Shown here: positions 47,465 through 56,784 of the stretch, piece after piece | Numbering within the stretch: the stretch's first letter is position 1 | Layout: each line of letters opens with the position of its first letter | Assembly (NCBI GenBank): GCA_033964015.1 | Contig: CM066915.1 | Coordinates: 2,480,001-2,544,000 of the forward strand | DNA length: 64,000 nt | Source: Scolanthus callimorphus | Taxonomy: Eukaryota; Cnidaria; Anthozoa; Actiniaria; Edwardsiidae | Reading direction: 5' to 3' | Notes under the pieces: generated by a model | What the model saw: the letters and a program-made list of their open reading frames with translations, nothing else | What the model was told of the DNA's origin: nothing | The model's database searches: none | Translations under genes and position numbers: made by a program

Positions 47465-47901
47465 TCACGTGTCCGTGTATCTAGCAAACACATAAGTGCA
47501 TGATTTTCCATCATTGTTATATTCATAGAGATTCATGAAATCTTCCGTATACCACAGCCTGAACTCTTGGCCTGTAGTAACCTTGAGTGGGGGTGAAAAT
47601 TCCGGTAACTCAAGCACAGAGTCATGGTTGGTGACGCCTGGGAGATTATAAAAATTCGATCCACTCCGTGGAAAAACCCGCACCTTATCTTTGTTACTTA
47701 TAACCAGGGTAAGCGGTTTTTTCCCAGAATCGCAACCCCATTTCGTGTAGGTGTATTTGTAAATCATATTGCATGACACTGAGCCCGAGTCGTGGACAAA
47801 TCTAAATCCACGAATCTCCCCACTTCTGGTAACATTGAATGGACCAAAAGAATCTCCCTTAGCGCCAAAACACACGGGAGATGCATCTTGCTTTTCCCAA
47901 C
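47465..47901 (-). CDS. Terminal exon: C-terminal secreted domain (minus copy)
   Basis: The acceptor (minus strand) is CTCCAG|GTTGGG. 146 codons with the split Arg, no break. It is the better-preserved copy of this exon; the plus-strand copy has a one-base deletion and one extra codon. Confidence 0.88.
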
Positions 47902-49983
47902 CTGGAGAAAGAGAAAAGGGAATCATGGACGCGCGACACAGGTAATTTCTTGATATTAATTTTTCTCGTTTTGATTACGTCATCGAGCTAAAACTTGAGC
48001 GAGCGAAAGACATTCCCCCCCCCCCACACACACACACGCACACAATAACCCATGTTTATGCTACGCGTATCCACGATTTAGAAATGATTATCTCAAGAAC
48101 GGAAGATCACTAGGTGACCAAACATGGATAAAGTTAATCTCGTGACAAGGGGGGTCCAGCACCAAGTCACAAAGTTGTTTGTAGGTTTGTACATGTCGGT
48201 CAAATGCGCCGCGCTCCCGAGGTTTTTAGCGGAACCCCCGGCCAATTGGACCACCCTGGTGACTAACTACAGGTCTGCGGTAGGGTATATAATTTTGACC
48301 GTATGTCTACGGTAGGGTATAAAAAACGAGACTTTTTGGTATCTGATCTAGGGTCAGGTTTTGGAAACTTAACGGCATACCCCTACTCAAAAATCCGTGG
48401 AGTATCCCCCGAGACATACCCCTGAACCTCTACAGTAACATTAAGAAGAAAAATACTCACGTATTTGGCAGTTTTGTCCCAGCACGTCTTGCGGGCATTT
48501 GCAGCTGTACGAATCGCTCCCGCGTGACGTCACACATGTACCGCTGTTTTGGCAGGGACTTGACGCACAGCGGGTCTGTGGATGAATGTTAACAAAACAA
48601 TAATTGATCTCTAATCATGGGTAAACTCCGGTGTAATAACCATTCCCAGAGGACACCTTTGTGTTCAGTTCTTATTTCATCCTGATTCGTTCTACCAAAC
48701 AAAGGAAGCTTTGTGACGCAGTTCGTGAGCAATCACAGGTTATTACACCAGAGATAAGCCTTATTAATACTTGTCAGTTCCCATAAAATAATTCACCGCC
48801 TTTTTTGTTCAAGGAATCATGCATTAATGCACGCTCAAAAAGATCTAAAGATATTTAGAATCCAGTTTGATGTTTTCATAGAGACACGGCAATAAATAAA
48901 TTGAACAAAACTTACTCAGAAAGAAAAAAAGGGTTCACAACAATGAGGTGTTTGAGTTGCCCGCGGAGAAATCCCTTGTCAAAATTTCTCTTCCGAATGG
49001 CCTATGATAATAATAATAATCTTTAATCCTTATATCTAACAGATACATTGGAGTCAATCATACAAATACAGCAAATATTCTACCTAAATAACTAACTTAC
49101 TATATTCAGATAAGATACTACTACAAAACTAGCAAACGGCTTCGTTGCAGAAGCTGGACTCAGTAGTGCATCAACTAATGACTTTAAGACTAGAATGTGA
49201 TCGGAAGTACGAAAACCCTTGCGAAAACCAAACTGACACGTCGTCAACAAACCATGCTCCTCTAAAAAATTATTTATAGCCGAATTCGATGTATCGCGTT
49301 GCTCCAATTCCAATAATCGATTTTTTTTGGGGCAATTCTGCGCTGTCTGCACTCAAAAATGGGGGCGGGGCTATGCAAATCACAAGTGGGTTCCGTTGAG
49401 GCCCGTCGACTTCATGTTAATTTGCATAGCCCCGCCCCCAGTTTTGAGTGACAGGGCAGAATTGCCCAAAGAAAAAAACGATTCTTTGGAGCATCGCGAT
49501 ACATCGAATTCGGCTGTAACCTGTTATTCAAAATCAAAGTAAAACACTTACCCAAACAACTACTAATGCAAATCCCTCGGTAATTGTCGGGATATGAAAT
49601 AGAACCATCAAATAAAATATGTTTTCTCGTCACCTTTAAGCTGTAGTGATGAGTATGGTCGCTCTGTAGAAGCCGATTGTATCCGTCTGTTGTGAGAAGC
49701 TGACACTCATTAGGATTCTCACTTCCAGGCATTGGGGATGACATCAAGTTAAATGACAAACATTTTGTAACTGGAAGGCACTTCTCCATGCAGTTTGCTT
49801 CAGGAAATCCCGATGATGACACGTTGAAACTTACGACTGGTGTAACTTGTAGCGTTCGGTGTAAACCTCTACAAGACATGCCCCTTGGAAGACAGGTGTC
49901 TCGTCAATGTAGGACTGATAGGTCTGGTCCAAAATGTGCATAAGCATGGTCGAGAATAGGGATGTGTGCAGGGTGAGCCACAT
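47465..49983 (-). CDS. Secreted PAN/apple-EGF protein gene, minus-strand copy
   Basis: Three coding exons on the minus strand: 49983-49634 (start, PAN/apple), 48575-48461 (EGF-like) and 47901-47465 (C-terminal domain, stop TGA). Splice phases fit (0, then 1). The start MWLTLHTSLFST is a weak signal-like segment. The PAN part has regularly spaced Cys (GAC, EANC, EKC, TKC, NEC) and the EGF part has six Cys. The ~145-residue end begins WEKQDASPVCFGAKGDSFGP and includes GEIRGFRFVHDSG and LWYTEDF. I know the last region only as a domain of cnidarian secreted proteins; no function can be named. Some coral skeletal-matrix proteins have a similar make-up, from memory. A one-base deletion (GGTTTAC; the other copy has GGTTTTAC) breaks the PAN exon at about 49863. 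A LINE with a MITE inside it sits in the intron just after the PAN exon. Confidence 0.8.
48461..48575 (-). CDS. EGF-like exon (minus copy only)
   Basis: Acceptor CATCCACAG, donor ATAC|GTGAGT on the minus strand. Reads CASSPCQNSGTCVTSRGSDS then YSCKCPQDVLGQNCQ: six cysteines in EGF spacing. 115 bases, phase 0 to 1. No counterpart was found in the plus-strand copy. Confidence 0.88.
49011..49590 (-). mobile_element. Internally deleted LINE fragment inserted after the PAN exon
   Basis: Minus-strand translation gives DNYRGICISSCLGKCFTLIL then NNRL, interrupted by a MITE. It resumes with NNFLEEHGLLTTCQFGFRKG and TSDHILVLKSLVDALL, a reverse-transcriptase core, and jumps soon after to a 3' tail ending (ATT)n near 49011. 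The plus-strand gene copy lacks the insert: around 53952-53974 it runs directly from TTATTTCATATC to ATATAGGCCATTC, so this is a clean empty site. The net length without the MITE is about 340 bases. Confidence 0.8.
49277..49516. mobile_element. 240-bp MITE nested in the LINE, TA target
   Basis: Termini (T/C)AGCCGAATTCGATGTATCG are inverted repeats, and the arms extend through GCAATTCTGC and GGGGGCGGGGCTATGCAAAT. Both ends are flanked by TA. Removing the element and one TA restores the reverse-transcriptase frame NNRL-NNFLEEH. A TA duplication suits a Tc1/mariner-type mobiliser. Confidence 0.85.
49634..49983 (-). CDS. First coding exon: signal-like start and PAN/apple domain (minus copy)
   Basis: Starts MWLTLHTSLFST and continues DQTYQSYIDETPVFQGACLV, then the frame breaks at GGTTTACACC. 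The second frame reads FPEANCMEKCLPVTKCLSFN then NPNECQLLTTDGYN and HHYSLK. Donor AAG|GTGACG. Confidence 0.75.
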
Positions 49984-50316
49984 TTCAACAGATATCTCGT
50001 CTTAAGTGATGATACTCTGAAACTACAGGTAAGCGTGGACGCCAATCGTTCTAGAACGATAGTATTTTGATCAGCTAAATAGGGACAAATTAAAAGGGTT
50101 AGCTTATCAGCAGGGATGCAGAAATGTGAATAAAAGTCCAAATTACATCATAGGGAGGGAAACTGAGAAAAAATAAAAAAAAACGGCGATTCTGGATACT
50201 ATAATAATAGAATGATTAGACGGGCACATAACGTGTGGCGTTGACTTGTAGGGTTTCGTGAAAACTTCAACTTTGCACACGCGAAAGTTAACGATGTTAG
50301 ATCAAATCCAAAGATA

Positions 50317-50609
50317 TTAGCTGTATTCACACTAGAGACGGAAAACTCGTCTGAGACGATGGTATGACTAGTTTTACGGGAAAACTAGGTGGTCTACAGG
50401 TGTTTTCTCGTCTGAGACGAGTTTCTCGCCTTGAATATGGTTCCCTGTTCTTCTGTGATCACGCGAAAACAACTTTTTTGAAGAAGAAAGTTTAGACGTC
50501 AGATAACAAGCAAGTGTTTTTGAGTAGAATTGACATAAGACAGGAACTTTTTCTGACGAGAAACTTGTCTCAGACGAGTTTTTCCGTCTCTAGTGTGAAT
50601 ACAGCTATT
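50317..50609. mobile_element. MITE at the centre of the inverted duplication
   Basis: GCTGTATTCACACTAGAGAC and its inverse bound the element, with GACGAGTTTTCC-like inner repeats. The flanks read TATTA on both sides (50315-50319 and about 50606-50610), a possible 5-bp target duplication. Confidence 0.75.
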
Positions 50610-51179
50610 AAGTAGGTCACATGACATGATTTCGACCCTTGTGTCGCGTTAGCGATAAATGATAGCCCAGCAGCCAAAACAGTACGATATTTCTATTGCT
50701 GAGGCCTATCCATTTTCACCAAAGTTGTACAGTTAGATGTTTTCTCCATCACCGGAAACGCTATTTACTGTTTAGTCACGTGACATGTCTTGTGACGTCA
50801 AACCCAACTAAACTATTGCACCAAAATGTTAAGTTCGTCAAGTTTTATCACTGTGCAAAAAATTAGCCTGACTTAAATAGATTAAAGCGATTTAAGCCAC
50901 ATTTTGCGTGGGACCTAAGGGCCCTTCGTAATTCATTTCCTCCTGTATTTTAAATAATGTCCCATACATGTACTGTGTTTGGCTGCTGAAAGGGGGCCCC
51001 GCGCGCCCCTGGGCCCTCCCCTAGGCTCCGCCCCTGAACGTGTACATATTGTATATCAATCACTAGGTTTCAATTAGTGTGCAAGTAGTGGTAGTTTGAT
51101 GTAAAGCTAATATAAATTAAGAAAGAGAAAAAGAAAAATCTATATATCTTCCTGAGTAATACACTTTATTGTATAAACA

Positions 51180-51400
51180 CCAATGAAATACCGGGTGATC
51201 TCCCGTGCGAAAACTTGATATCTTCACACGTGAAAATAACATGTAATTTCACATGTGAAACTAACACACTTGCCCTTGCTCAATGCTCGCTTTTTTATGT
51301 TTAAACTCAAATAAAATAAGAATTTGGTATTTCATCGCTTGCAGATTCACATTTTATCTTCAAATGTTGGAAATTTATCTCACTTACTTATTATTACTTA
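51180..51400. repeat. Dispersed repeat shared with intron 2 of the first gene
   Basis: AAAACTTGATATCTTCACAC, TGTAATTTCACATGTGAAAC and GAATTTGGTATTTCAT match the copy at about 14515-14660. Non-coding. Confidence 0.6.
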
Positions 51401-51423
51401 AAACAATGTAAATATGTATCGAA

Positions 51424-51555
51424 AGCCTGGTTTCCATATAGTCTTATTTGTCGTATCAGTCGACCGTGACACAATGGAAGTTGGAATTTTTCTATTGTTT
51501 CACGGACGACTGATGCGACAGATACGACAGATAAGACTATATGGAAACCAGGCTT
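51424..51555. mobile_element. MITE, AGCCTGGTTTCCATATAG family
   Basis: AAGCCTGGTTTCCATATAGT and its inverse at the right end enclose TTGTCGTATC and GATACGACAG. A degenerate relative is at 28931. Confidence 0.8.
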
Positions 51556-51689
51556 AATGCGTGTGCAATAAAGATGAATTGAAATTGAATAATATGGAAA
51601 ACCCGAATACTTCCTATTCTTGTGTCATGCGGGAAATTCAGTTTTTCCCAGGGATGGGTTTCTGCAGACATTTCTTCTGATAAAGCCTC

Positions 51690-52115
51690 TCTTTCGGACA
51701 CGATTCGTGGATTTTATTTAACCTCGTTAACTTACGCGTGTGCATTGAAATTTTCACGAAACCCTACAAGTCAACGCCACACGTTATGTGCTCGTCTAGT
51801 CATTCTATTATTATGGTATTCAGTTTTTTATTGTTTTTCTCAGTTTCCTTCCCTATGATGTAATTTGGACTTTTATTCACATTTCTGCATCCTGCTGACA
51901 AGTTAAACCCTTTTAATTTGTCCCTGTTCAGCTGGTCAGAATACTATCGTCCTGCTCTGAACGAGTCGTCCCAGAGATCGAGTATCATCAATTTTCATAG
52001 TGTCACCACAGACGAGATATCGTTTGAAATGTGGCTCACCCTGTACACATCCCTATTCTCGACCATGCTTATGCACATCTGGACCAGACCTACCAGTCCT
52101 ACATTGACGAGCTAC
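51690..52115 (+). pseudogene. Truncated 5' copy of the PAN-EGF gene
   Basis: Matches, in inverse orientation, the upstream region and first codons of the minus-strand gene. From about 51700 it shares GTTTCGTGAAAACTTCAA-like sequence, the TTCTGCATCC block and ATGTGGCTCACCCTG at 52029. It is frameshifted (CACATCTGGAC for CACATTTTGGAC) and ends at GACGAGC, where a CCATGT simple repeat begins. Confidence 0.75.
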
Positions 52116-52168
52116 CATGTCCATGTCCATGTCCATGTGTCTCCAATCCCATGTCCATGTCCATGTCG
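52112..52168 (+). repeat. (CCATGT)n simple repeat at the truncation point
   Basis: Four CCATGT units, a short interruption, then three more. It begins exactly where homology to the gene stops. Confidence 0.8.
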
Positions 52169-52365
52169 ATAACAATACTTGAAACTTAAATGCATCAGTC
52201 CAAAACGCACTCCTTCTCAAACTACACGCACACAGAATTTCACACTCTCACAATAATGACACCCTCCTTCTTCTCCTTTTGTTTTAATTTTATTTGGACA
52301 TGAATCGATGTACAATCCTGTATAAGGCACCAGATAAACTTTATTTGTGTGTATGTAATAATAAT

Positions 52366-52402
52366 AATATTATATTATATTATATTATATTATATTATCA
52401 TG
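52366..52402 (+). repeat. (TATAT)n simple repeat
   Basis: AATATTATATTATATTATAT-type pentamers, followed by ATGCTATGATATGCCATCC. Nothing else recognised between about 52170 and 52700. Confidence 0.8.
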
Positions 52403-52700
52403 CAATTATATGCTATGATATGCCATCCTATGCCATCATATAATTATAATAAAAACCTATTTACACCCGCTTCGTGGTTTTCATTTAACTTACACAATCC
52501 CTGATTTCTATTTTCCCGAAAAGGTGGTTGGTTTGGCAAACATTTGCATGGTTCCAGTAACACCAATAGATCGTGCTCGTGCGGCTAGTAATAGGGCCTG
52601 TTTGTGTTGAGGCGAGCCGTCCCGGTAAGCGTGCCAGACAGTTCCAACACGCCGTCTGGCCCGTTTTCCGGCGCAAGCCTTTCCGCCACGATCGACTGTT

Positions 52701-52830
52701 TTCCTATAAAATTTGTGTTGTGTTTATATGAGAGGCGGGCTGGCCCGGTTACTATGACGCCGGCTTGAGCAGCAGAGATCTCGCCAAGTAACCATTTGGT
52801 GACATAAACACAACACAAACGTTATAAAAG
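52701..52830. mobile_element. Inverted-repeat element
   Basis: TATAAAATTTGTGTTGTGTT and its counterpart AACACAACACAAACGTTATA are inverted repeats about 130 bases end to end. Confidence 0.65.
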
Positions 52831-53569
52831 ACATGGGTGACGCTAACCACCCCCGGCAATGGGCCAGAAACTGTTTAGGTCGCTTACCTAGTGGCGGAAC
52901 GAGGACTTTACAGAGGGGGTTTCCGTTTCTTTCGTCACTCCTTCGAAGACTGACGGGCAAAATAATATGCAGAGCTCGGTCCCCCCTGAAGCATCACCCC
53001 TGAAGCATCGGCCTGGCGAAACTCTGAACACTCTTATCTTTCAAAAACAGAAAACTTATACAAAGGGATATTTTCGAAATCCCAGACGGCAAACTCTCTC
53101 AACATCAAAGGGAGTTGCAACCCTCCCCCCCCCCCTCCTGGGCCGCTACAATAGCGTCATGGGCTATAGAAAAAGATGGGGAATTATGACTTTTCCCAAG
53201 CTCCGATTTTTGCCGATTTTTGCTCAACTATTTTAGAGAAAATTACAAGAAAAACGTGTTGTAATTTGTTTCAGGTTGAGCGGTATGTTTACTGGACCAA
53301 TTATTATGGTATTCATAGTAGTCAATGCTAATTGGTTTTTCTCAGTTTCCCTCCATGGGATGGAATTTGAGGGTGGAATTTGAACTTTTATTGACATTTC
53401 TGCATTCCTGCTGAGAAGCTAACCCTTTTAATTTGTCCCTTGTCTTTTAATTTGCCCCTGGTCAAAATACTATCGTTCTGCTTTGAACGAGTCGTCAACG
53501 CTTTCCTGGATCCGAGATTATCATCAATTTTAAGAGTATCATCACTTAAGACGAGATATCTGTTCTGAG

Positions 53570-53920
53570 ATGTGGCTCACCCTGTACACATCCCTATTCT
53601 CGACCATGCCTATGCACATTTTGGACCAGACCTATCAGTCCTACATTGACGAGGCACCTGTCTTCCAAGGGGCATGTCTTGTAGAGGTTTTACACCGAAC
53701 GCTACCAGTCACACCACTCGTAATTTTCAACGTGTCATCATTTGAGCTTCCTGAAGCAAACTGCATGCAGAAGTGCCTTCAAGTTACAACGTGCTTGTCA
53801 TTTAACTTGATGCCATCCCCAATGCCTGGAAGAGTGAATCCTAATGAGTGCCAGCTTCTCGCAACAGACGAATACAGCCAACTTAAACCGAGCGACCATT
53901 ACCATTACTACAGCTTTAAG
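53570..53920 (+). CDS. PAN/apple exon (plus copy)
   Basis: The intact counterpart of the frameshifted minus-strand exon. Reads through VFQGACLVEVLHRTLPVTP, PEANCMQKCLQVTTCLSFNL and PNECQLLATDEYSQ. Its extra T in GGTTTTAC is the state that keeps the domain open. Confidence 0.8.
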
Positions 53921-54220
53921 GTGATGAGAAAACATCTTTCATTTGATGATTTTATTTCATATCATATAGGCCATTCAGCAGACAAATTTTAACGCGACAA
54001 GGGATTTCTCCGCGGGCACCTCAGACACCTCGTTGTGGTAATCCCATAGCTTAATGTTTTTCTAGTTTTTCTTTGTGTAAGTTTTGTTCCATTTATTTAT
54101 TGCCTTGTCTCTACAAAAATCTTTCTTGAAAACATCCAAACTGGATTCTAATGTCTTATGGATCAATGAATGTTTCCTTAAACAAAATGGTCCCATTTAC
54201 CCCGACCTGCTCCCAGTCTG

Positions 54221-54294
54221 ACCTGGATAGCTCAGCTGGTAGAGCATCGGATGTACATTTCTGAAGGTCGTGGGTTCGAATCCCTCTCGGGGTC
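54221..54294 (+). tRNA. tRNA-like sequence, unit 1 (probably pseudo-tRNA)
   Basis: A box TAGCTCAGCTGGTAGAGC and B box GGTTCGAATCC are well kept. The D and T arms fold; the acceptor stem ACCTGGA/TCGGGGT has a G-G mismatch, and the anticodon arm TCGGA/TCTGA leaves an 8-base loop (TGTACATT). No CCA is encoded. It probably derives from a tRNA (tRNA-derived repeat) rather than being a working gene. Confidence 0.5.
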
Positions 54295-54512
54295 AGAGAA
54301 TTTTTTCTCTTTCTCCGCTTCCTAGGGCTAACGCTCAGAAGCACACATGGGACCATTTCATTAGCACGTTAGCTTTCACACAAGGTTAATTCCTTATCTC
54401 CACTCTGTTGAACTTAGTGCTACGCGGCCACAGGCTTGCCTGAACATCTACATATATTCACTTCATTACCGCGAACATAACATCTAATTTACCCCGACCT
54501 GCTCCCAGTCTG

Positions 54513-54585
54513 ACCTGGATAGCTCAGCTGGTAGAGCATCGGATGTACATTTCTGAAGGTCGTGGGTTCGAATCCCTCTCGGGTC
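54513..54585 (+). tRNA. tRNA-like sequence, unit 2 (one G fewer in the acceptor strand)
   Basis: As in unit 1, but the 3' acceptor strand reads TCGGGTC, one G shorter. Confidence 0.45.
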
Positions 54586-54803
54586 AGATAATTTTTTCTC
54601 TTTCTCCGCTTACTAGGGCTAACGCTCAGAAGCACACATGGGACCATTTCATTAGCACGTTAGCTTTCACACAAGGTTAATTCCTTATCTCCACTCTGTT
54701 GAACTTAGTGCTACGCGGCCACAGGCTTGCCTGAACATCTACATATATTCACTTCATTACCGCGAACATAACATCTAATTTACCCCGACCTGCTCCCAGT
54801 CTG

Positions 54804-54877
54804 ACCTGGAAAGCTCAGCTGGTAGAGCATCGGATGTACATTTCTGAAGGTCGTGGGTTCGAATCCCTCTCGGGGTC
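54804..54877 (+). tRNA. tRNA-like sequence, unit 3 (A-box substitution)
   Basis: As in unit 1, but position 8 is A (GGAAAGCTCAG), which weakens the A box. Confidence 0.45.
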
Positions 54878-55458
54878 AGAGAATTTTTTCTCTTTTCTGC
54901 GCTTACTAGGGCTAACGCTCAGAAGCACATATGGGACCATTTCATTAGCACGTTAGCTTTCACACAAGGTTAATTCCTTATCTCCACTCTGTTGAACTTA
55001 GTGCTACGCGGCCACAGGCTTGCCTGAACATCTACATATAATCTCATTTAATTTTACAAAACCCTTTTTTTTTGGAGTTCCCTTCCCGGTGCATCAGTTC
55101 GACGTTTTAGAGTTCCACCCTCGCGAATATTCGCTATTTTCGTTCATTGACACCATATATTAGCGTTGAGTAAGATGTGTTCTAAAAAACGTGTCGAGGA
55201 TTTTAGAAATTCGATCTTCTTTTCAAGTTATGATTTTAATTTTTTGTAACATTTTTTTTATAAAAAAAACACCTAGCGGACACAAAATTGGCTATAAATC
55301 GGCTCTTTTAAAATTTCAAAAATCCCCAACACGGTTTTTTTAGAACACATCTAAGCCCATGGTCAATTGTTGTTACAGTAAAGGGTGCAGCACTAAGTTG
55401 GACTGGTTATGTTTTTTTTATTTCATCACTGATGTTTATTGGATAAATCCCAATATAA

Positions 55459-56026
55459 TTAACAATTAGACCTCAAGGCCGAATGTGCTATGATGAATAG
55501 ACCATGAGGCCGAAGGCCGAATGGTCTATTGATATCTTAGTATAAACCAACTAATGGTCTATTACAAATCCTGCATTCTGATTGGCTGAGCTACTAATGG
55601 TCTATTAGTGATAGACCGTGCCTGGCAAAACCACAACCTTTCTTTGAAAGAAAACTTGATTTTTTTCAACATAAAATAATGGAATTCATTGCCAAAACCG
55701 AACAACTAGTTGGTTTATACTAAAACAATTAGACCTCTCGTCCTCATGTGCTATGATATCAATAGACCATTCGGCCTTCGGCCTCATGGTCTATTCATCA
55801 TAGCACATTCGGCCTTGAGGTCTAATTGTTAAATAGCACATGAGGACGAGAGGTCTAATTGTTTTAGTATAAACCAACTAGTTGGTCGGTTTTGGCAATG
55901 AATTCCATTATTTTATGTTGAAAAAATCAAGTTTTCTTGCAAAGAAGGTGGTGGTTTTGCCAGGGCACGGTCTATCACTAATAGACCATTAGTAGTAATA
56001 GACCATTAGTTGGTTTATACTAATAA
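55459..56026. mobile_element. Complex fold-back in the intron of the plus-strand PAN-EGF copy
   Basis: Two inverted pairs are interleaved. AACAATTAGACCTCAAGGCC (55461) pairs with its inverse near 55812-55831. AGTATAAACCAACTA near 55540 pairs with TAGTTGGTTTATACT near 56007. Arms of about 210 bp include TAATGGAATTCATTGCC. A third copy of the AATTAGACCTCTCGTCC arm shows repeated insertion of the same family. No ORF. Confidence 0.75.
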
Positions 56027-56072
56027 TCAATAGTCCAGTTTCGAATTCTCTACTCTACCGCTGAATAGTAGA

Positions 56073-56264
56073 GAATAGGCATCGACGGCGCATAAATACA
56101 GTGGGAGCCTCAGTTTGAAGTAGCAAAAAGTTACGAATGCCAGCGCGAAACTGATGAAGCTCGAATGGAGACAATAGACAAAACGTTTTGGACTCGTTGG
56201 TATTCGCAACTTTCGGGTTCAAATCGAGGCTCCCACTGTATTTATGCGCCGTTGATGCCTATTC
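56073..56264. mobile_element. MITE just upstream of the plus-strand terminal exon
   Basis: GAATAGGCATCGACGGCGCA and its inverse TGCGCCGTTGATGCCTATTC (one mismatch), with arms continuing through TAAATACAGTGGGAGCCTC. Confidence 0.8.
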
Positions 56265-56318
56265 AGAAAACAGACCTAACTTCGGAATCTGCAAGATTTC
56301 CGTTTTCTCTTTCCCTAG

Positions 56319-56757
56319 GTTGGGAAAAGCAAGATGCAGCTCCAGTGTGTTTTGGCGCTATGGGGATTCTTTTGGTCCATTCAATGTTACCAGAAGTGGG
56401 GAGATTCGTGGATTTAGATTTGTACATGACTCGGGTAACGTGTCATGTAATGCGGTTGACAAATCCACTTTCACGAAATGGGGTTGTAATTCTGTAACAA
56501 ATTCGATACACCTGGTCATTAGTGACAAGGATAGGGTGCGGATTTTTCCAAAAAGTGGATCTAGTTTTTATACTCTCCCAGGTGTCACCGATCATGACCC
56601 TGTGCTTGAGTTACCAGAATTCTCACCCCCACTCAAGGTTACTACAGGACAAGAGTTCAGGCTGTGGTATGCCGAAGATTTCATCAATACTGGCCACGAC
56701 AATAACAATGGAGGGAGATCATGCACTTATGTGTTCGCTAGATACACGGACACTTGA
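56319..56757 (+). CDS. Terminal exon (plus copy), one-base deletion
   Basis: Begins WEKQDAAPVCFGAM, then the frame shifts; the second frame reads GDSFGPFNVTRSGEIRGFRF, FPKSGSSFYTLPGV and LWYAEDFINTGHDNN to CTYVFARYTDT and TGA. Clear homology to the minus-strand exon along its full length. Confidence 0.82.
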
Positions 56758-56784
56758 TCGGTGTGTGGACAAACATTACTGTTT

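Larger units (their letters stand above)
54194..55040 (+). repeat. Three tandem ~291-bp units, each with a tRNA-like segment
   Basis: The period is 292 then 291 (tRNA-like starts at 54221, 54513 and 54804). Each unit has CCCGACCTGCTCCCAGTCTG before and CTAGGGCTAACGCTCAGAAG after the tRNA-like part. Units differ by only a few bases, so the array is young. Confidence 0.92.
53570..56757 (+). pseudogene. PAN-EGF gene, plus-strand copy, EGF exon missing
   Basis: PAN exon 53570-53920 is open from MWLTLYTSLFST to HYYSFK (117 codons) and keeps the Cys pattern GAC, EANC, QKC, TTC, NEC. The terminal exon 56319-56757 follows CCCTAG|GTTGGG and ends TGA. Between them I found no EGF exon. That space holds a tRNA-like triplication and large fold-backs. 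Direct PAN-to-terminal splicing would be out of phase (0 into 1). In addition the terminal exon lacks one base at ATGGGGATTC (56359-56368; the other copy has AAGGGAGATTC). So it is probably non-functional as read, unless an EGF exon is missing from the assembly and the indel is an error. Confidence 0.75.

Noticed and set aside
54221..54877. Functional tRNA gene cluster
   Set aside because: Acceptor mismatch, an 8-base anticodon loop, no clear anticodon, and further decay in units 2 and 3; a tRNA-derived repeat is more likely.
47465..56757. Toxin gene identity for the PAN-EGF pair
   Set aside because: No toxin-family motif is visible; PAN plus EGF with a long C-terminal domain fits a secreted matrix-type protein of unknown function.
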